This document shows positions 58,690 to 64,000 of a stretch of DNA of 64,000 nt, one piece after another. The position numbers and the translations under genes are program-made. Source of the stretch: Chimonanthus salicifolius (Eukaryota; Streptophyta; Magnoliopsida; Laurales; Calycanthaceae); assembly GCA_013350335.1 (NCBI GenBank), contig CM023541.1, forward strand, positions 60,515,413 through 60,579,412. The letters run 5' to 3'. Numbering within the stretch: the stretch's first letter is position 1; each line of letters begins with the position of its first letter. The notes beneath the pieces are model-generated. The model saw only the letters and a list, made by a program, of their open reading frames with translations, was not told the origin of the DNA and did not search any database.

Positions 58690-58830
58690 ATCGGGCTACA
58701 TTCGTCTGATATAGATAAATATCGGCCAAGATATCGGCCGGGCCCATAACAGATTTTTTTTTTTTTTAAAAGGAAGAAATCTATCGATTTTTTTCTCTAA
58801 CCGATATTGTACGTATCAGCTGAGATTTAT
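58690..58830. repeat. TATCGGCC-type dispersed repeat
   Basis: AAATATCGGCCAAGATATCGG is followed by further CCGATATTGTACGTATCAG words about 60 bp on. It belongs with the similar segments at 27365 and 39770. Long T/A runs surround it. Confidence 0.45.
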
Positions 58831-58839
58831 ATCTCTGGT

Positions 58840-59570
58840 GAGAGTGTCACACTTTAGTTGACTCACCTAAAAAGAATAATGTAAGTTATGTTAGAATCCG
58901 TATTATGAACTATAATACAAGATCTATCTTTCTCCTTTTTAACTTTCATTTTAATTATTATAAACTATTTTTATATTTAAGTTGAATTTATTTTGAGTGA
59001 GTTGATAATCTTTCTAATTTTTTTTAAATTATAAAAAAGTTATGATACAAGATCTAGACATTCTCTGAGCTTTATCTTACATGCAAATTTATTTCATTTT
59101 CAACATCAATAAGAGTGATCCATTATGTTTGGTGCGAGGGCAATTACTCTATTAAAACGGGAAGAATTGATAATTTGACGGATAGACTTTTAACAAAATG
59201 ATCATATGTTTTACTCTTAGACTACGTTTGTAAGAGGGAGGTGTAAAGGGAATGAGGTGTTACCCTTAATTATTCTTGTTTGATAACTAAAGAGTAAAGA
59301 TTTACAAAATTTACTTCTCATCCAAATATAGCCTTAAGTCTCAATTTATAACACAATATAACCAAATAAATCCTAATAAAAACGACCATGACAAAGTCAT
59401 TACAATATTTTTAAAATATACATTTCATGTCAAAAAGATAATCCTCCTATAACCAGTTATATTAGGACTACTTTGAATTCACATCCTCTTCTATTTACAT
59501 GTTGTAGTTCAACTTCTTACCTCCTGTTTTAGAAAGTGATAGATGAGTATGAGTAGAGGAGAGTTATCCA
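58840..59570. other. Spacer without recognised genes
   Basis: AT-rich sequence between a dispersed repeat and a SINE. Nothing recognised. Confidence 0.5.
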
Positions 59571-59573
59571 TAT

Positions 59574-59735
59574 AGTGTAGTTCAAGTGATTGTCTCCCAC
59601 ATCAAGAAGCGAGAGGTTGTGGATTTGAATTCTAATGGCCTAATCTTGTTGTGCTCTAGAGACAGTGAAAGATTCCCTTATAGAGATTTTACACTAGATA
59701 TTCTATATTTTTCTATACGTAAATTCAAAAAAATA
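59574..59735 (+). mobile_element. tRNA-derived SINE, second family member
   Basis: Has A-box-like TAGTTCAAGTGA, B-box-like TGGATTTGAATTC about 45 nt later, a body with CTCTAGAGACAGTG, and an end ATACGTAAATTC followed by an A-rich tail. The word order matches the copy at 43871-44036, including the GTAAATTCAAAAAA terminus. Confidence 0.55.
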
Positions 59736-59739
59736 ATAA

Positions 59740-61400
59740 TATTATACTTACTCTCAACCTGCTTCAAGTGGGTGTCCTTGAAGTCTTTCGACGCTTCACT
59801 TTGGCCCATCTTGTAATACTTCGTCGTGACTCATCCACTGTTGCCCAATATATATTATATTGGGTCATAATTGAATTGAGCTGTAGTGAGTCCAAACCGA
59901 ACTTTTAACGTGTAATAAACCTAAATTTAGGAATCAACCAGCTATTTTTTGATGTTACTCAGTTAATCCATTGCCATCTCTACCCTAATACATCTTACGA
60001 TTTCGCTGGTGTATAGGTAATTTTTAAATTTGAAATTTATATTCAACCTAAAATTATATTAAATTAATAATTTAAATAAAACTTTGAACTACAAATTAAA
60101 AATTCAGTAAAACTCATTTTATTTAAAATTTTATAGAATTAAATTAAGTCATTGACTTTTTGAATTTTTCAAAATTTTAAACTATGATACAGTCCAAGAG
60201 ACCCTATCACCAGCGGTCTCTTCAGTCCTGACCAACTTATTAAAATCCTTCATAGACGGTACAATGAATCTGATTTATTGTTCTTAAAGAAAAATTTTCA
60301 TCCATGCAACTATCATTCATAACAACAATTGCTCCTAGTCCCATCTGGGACTCGTTAAGAGTCCAAATTCACATCCTCCTCTACTCACACTCATCTATCG
60401 TGAATTATATTCATATTCAATTTTAACCCATATCAAATTGATCTCGCTATTAGATTAAAAATTCATTCAAAATTAATTCTATTTTGATCATTGATCTTTC
60501 GACGTTTGAAAATCATAACACCTTTTTTATATTAAAAAAATCATAAATTTTCAAATTCAATGAACTTGATATCAGAATTATTATCTTGAAAATATCTTTC
60601 AATCTCATTCATTCTCATAGATTGCACCCCACTTTTATAGGTCCCATAGGGTTTAGGGGTGACTGCGACTCATGGGTAACGTTGTCTAAGAGAAACTGAT
60701 TTCTATTTTAAATTCTATTTTAATTAATTTACCAGTAATCATGTTCTTAATCACCTTGTATTCAATTATATCACTGTATTGAGGAGAAATGGTGATAAGG
60801 GTCGCAACTTTACTTTTGCAAAGCTATACGTTACAAATAACAAAGTACTGAGTTTCTTCAAATGGACATCAAGAAGTAATATTTGGAGTTGCTCGTATCG
60901 TGATACAATATTATATATCTTTTTTTTTTCTTTTTTTTACATGTAAAAAACTGTAAAAAATTCAACGTATAATTTTTACATGATAAAGTTGCAATTATGA
61001 CCAAGTTGACTATCTTAAACACTGACGTTAGTTTCTCCGAAAACCAATCTTTTAATACGAAATATGTATCAAAAGCACAAAAATTTAGAGCGTGAGAATA
61101 ACCCACTGTCGCTAAGTGGTGCCCATATCTAGAAGTTCTGCCAATATATTAAATGGTAACTCTGACGGAGACCTGAGTTGGGTCCTTCATATGTCAAGTG
61201 TTTAATCTTTATATTTAATTTTTTTTAACTAAAAGTTTGAAATTATATATTTCAACTAATATTTTAATTGAATTTTTTGATCAATATTTCAAATTTCGAC
61301 CGAATTTGAAAACTGGGCTTACGGATTTAAATTTTAAATTCCTTTTTTTTTCCAGTCAGATAACCAATTAATGGAGAAAAGAAGGGTCAATGTTCGAATT
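59740..61400. other. Spacer without recognised genes
   Basis: AT-rich with scattered T runs. No gene, RNA or bounded repeat recognised. Confidence 0.5.
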
Positions 61401-61404
61401 AGAA

Positions 61405-61640
61405 TCTCCCACGTGACATAGAATCCGGCACGCGTCCATCACACGCCCTCTATCCTAGAAAATGCGGGGGAGACGGCAAAAGACTTTTGACACTCTTCTT
61501 CTTTCTAGAAAGTAGAAAGGCTTCTCGCCCATCGATTCCAGAAGGCTCGCTCGCGAACTTCCTAAAGTGGTACCTTTTCTCCCTTCTCTCCATTTCTCTG
61601 CCTTTTAACCCTTTACTTGATTTCGCAAATCTTGTTCTTG
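61405..61640 (+). promoter_or_regulatory. Possible promoter and non-coding first exon of an unidentified gene
   Basis: CCCACGTGACA (G-box/ABRE type) at about 61409 and ACGCGTCC are followed by a more GC-balanced, pyrimidine-rich leader with a donor-like CTTGTAAGGAAAG near 61640. This looks like a plant 5' UTR exon followed by an intron. No protein can be assigned. Confidence 0.3.
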
Positions 61641-62120
61641 TAAGGAAAGTGGCATTTTGTTCCAATATCTATCGCAGAATTCACAAATATAATTACTCTG
61701 TTGTGTATTGTAGCTTGTGGTGTTGGGTTTTTTTTTTCCTGTGAATTTTAGGCCATGTTTCAATGTCAACGCGGAGTAACTTGGAAATATCATTTTTCAT
61801 CATCTTCCACAAAATTTGGTTGAAATCATGGCTGTAGCTATTCTACTTGTAATGGAAGTGTGAATTCCCGCATATAGCGAGTAGCATCTGATTTTTTTTT
61901 TTTTTCAAATTTAATTGTTTGTCACACGAATTCCAGAATTTGCAATTTGTGCTTGTTTTAGAATTTGGGGGTATTCCTGCATTCGCCCTTTTAATGTTTG
62001 ATGGGCTTAGAGTTATTTGCTGGAATCTGAAAACTTCATAAACTAGGGTCTCTCTTTGAATGCATGGAAATGTTCCTACTTCCCTGCAAAATCGGCATTT
62101 TCGAGCCGAAAGTGGTTAAA

Positions 62121-62352
62121 CCCATTTCTGTTTTTGGTTAAAAGGGTCATTTTCCAAGAAAGCATTTTGCTTTTCATCATCCAAATGGAACCTATTTTCT
62201 GACCAAAATGCTCAGAGGATCCATTTGGATGCACAAAAAGGAAATTACCTTCCTGACAAATGACCATTTTGTAAAAAGAATGGCTAATTGATTTATATTT
62301 TTAGTTAAAAATGGTTATTTTTCAAGAAAGTTGTTCCTTTTGTGCATTCAAA
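62121..62352. repeat. Three-copy inverted/direct repeat around a TTTGTGCATCCAAATGGA motif
   Basis: A roughly 60-bp unit occurs forward at about 62129-62187, inverted at 62218-62285 and forward again at 62294-62352. Shared words are GGTCATTTTCCAAGAAAG and TGCATCCAAATGG, with substitutions. The first two copies make a hairpin with a 30-bp loop, like a foldback MITE. Confidence 0.6.
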
Positions 62353-62359
62353 AGGGGGG

Positions 62360-64000
62360 CTGTTTGAATATTTTGTAGGGTCCACAGGATTTCAGTTCCA
62401 CGTTAAAATTCCATGTTACGAATCACATTCTTGCTAGAATCTTCTTCTCCCTGGTGATAGCATTTAGGATAGTGGATGTGGTTAAGAATGTAGATGAAGG
62501 ATTTCCTCCATGGATCATTGCTTTTTCCCTGCTTAGTTATTACTTTGGGCCTAAGCTGCTGAGTGTTGAAAAAATGAAGTCTTGTTGCAAATGTGGGAAT
62601 TGGAAGAGGGTCTGGCCAAACATTGGTACCCGTGGATGCCCTACTTTATTGATTTTTCCCATGTCTTGCTATTACAACTGATAATGCATTTTAAGTATTT
62701 CTGAGGTTTTTTTAATAATTTGATTTTCTTGCTGTACGGTTTATGACTATGCTGTGGTGGATATGGTGATCATATACTTGCACAACTATCTCAGACATGG
62801 TGTATCTATTGAACTCATCCAAATTATGCGCATCTACATTGATGGAAATTCCATTTATTGGAAAATCAGTCATCTGATCAAGTCGCATATTCTTCTTGAA
62901 CTTGGACCTTCAAACCAGTATTCTATTAACTTTTGATTCTTTGTAGCCCCCTTTCAAATGACCATGATCATCCAATCAATGCAGGAAGATGCCTCCTCCA
63001 TACTCCATAGTGTGGCCAACAATTGGATTTTGAACAGCATGGGTTGTGGTGATTACTTGTGCATTTTATGCCCATTACCAACACAAATAGCTGTTTACCT
63101 ATCGCTTATCATTTATCCTTGCTTTTGTTCCATCAAATTCAAGAAAGCGGATATTCTTACTGATTGATCTGTGTTTTGTACTTCTCTTCTCAGTACTTGC
63201 TGCAAGCAGCTTATAGATGATGATGCAGATGCTCCCAGCGCGCTTAATTACTAGCCAATGCTCAATTTCAAACAATGTAAGTTGTGTTGCCCTTTTATGT
63301 TTGATGTATGCAACTAAGGTGATGATATGCATAGAGTCTGACCGTGTTAACTCAGTTCCCACCCTAAACCAGGTGGAAAATGAATTCTCTAGGTTGAGTC
63401 GGGCCTATTTCATCGACTTGGAGAGCCGTGGGCATTTCAGGTTCAATACGAGTGATTTGACCATGTTTGTTGATTTGTGACCATTGGAGTCCAAAAGCAA
63501 TTTCATCATCATTATTATTGGAAGTACAAGAGTGTTTTTTTAGATGGGCACATGACTTGAACGCACAACCTTTTTGGATATAACAATGAGCACTTGTAAT
63601 TTCTCTTGCATGCTCGGCAACATACTAGAGCACAAAAGCTGTTACAACGAACTCCTTGTTCAAAATGTCGTCTATTCTTTAACTTTGTCCTAACCTTCCA
63701 ACCCAAATGTAAGGTCACCTAACCAGTCTTTTATACAACTATTCAAACTTTTGTGAGGTCCTTTTTCACCATTTGCAACATACCTGAAAATAATAAACTT
63801 GTGAGGTCTTAGACTTGCTACTTTAGACATTAATAAATTGGTGTGAATGCATTTGTTGTCAAGAAATTAATATTAGTTGTTTTAGTCGAGAAGTGGGGGA
63901 ATGTTCCAATATTGGATGCTATATTGAGTGCTTATCCTCGTTTTTTCCCCTCAACCCTTTGTAGTGCTAGTTGATTGAGTATATTGAATGCTGTTGATCC
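62360..64000. other. Right-edge region, gene content unresolved
   Basis: No recognised protein. A possible exon at about 63194-63277 lies between a TCTTCTCAG acceptor and an AATGTAAGTT donor and contains ATGATGATGCAGATGCTCCC, opening a short frame MMMQMLPARLITSQCSISN. With the leader-like exon near 61500 it could be the 5' end of a gene continuing beyond the window, but no family resemblance supports it. Confidence 0.2.

Noticed and set aside
62454..62681. 75-residue frame with MKSCCKCGNWKRVWP
   Set aside because: Cys residues do not form a recognisable zinc-binding pattern and there is no supporting exon structure.

Overview
The window is nuclear DNA of a flowering plant, probably a dicot-grade angiosperm; I cannot name the species. 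Evidence: intron-rich genes with GT/AG junctions, plant-only gene families (plastid NADH-glutamate synthase, DYW-class PPR protein, clade A protein phosphatase 2C, short secreted LysM protein), a nuclear-type tRNA-Asn, and AT-rich spacers filled with plant transposon debris.

Layout. 597-11193 (+): the last 19 exons of an NADH-dependent glutamate synthase gene (GLT1 type); its 5' end lies outside the window. 13450-21256 (+): an eight-exon F-box gene resembling Arabidopsis RMF. 22803-22876 (-): tRNA-Asn(GTT). 25557-25851 (-): a small MGNC-type gene with a frameshift near its N terminus. 28453-38386 (+): an eleven-exon OXA1 mitochondrial insertase gene whose first coding exon is only 8 nt and whose large introns hold LINE, SINE and duplicated sequence. 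39478-41777 and 45347-46213 (-): tandem two-exon genes for short secreted LysM proteins; the first is open but has a shifted C terminus, the second has an in-frame stop inside the LysM domain. 47494-50059 (+): an intronless PPR-DYW gene resembling EMB2261, split by a one-base frameshift. 53511-56788 (-): a three-exon clade A PP2C, a predicted negative regulator of abscisic acid signalling. 56789-64000: mostly AT-rich spacer with a Stowaway-like MITE, an ACGT-core cluster, a SINE and, at the right edge, a possible but unidentified 5' gene end.

The genes do not form a functional cluster: they cover plastid nitrogen assimilation, anther/F-box function, mitochondrial protein insertion, apoplastic glycan binding, plastid RNA processing and ABA signalling. 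I found no convincing novel multigene system. The main interest is recent gene damage (three loci with frameshift or nonsense lesions), the tandem LysM pair with separate lesions, an in-frame duplication in OXA1, and several mobile elements with recognisable ends. All exon models were assembled by eye from splice consensus, reading phase and remembered family sequences, without alignment or transcript data.
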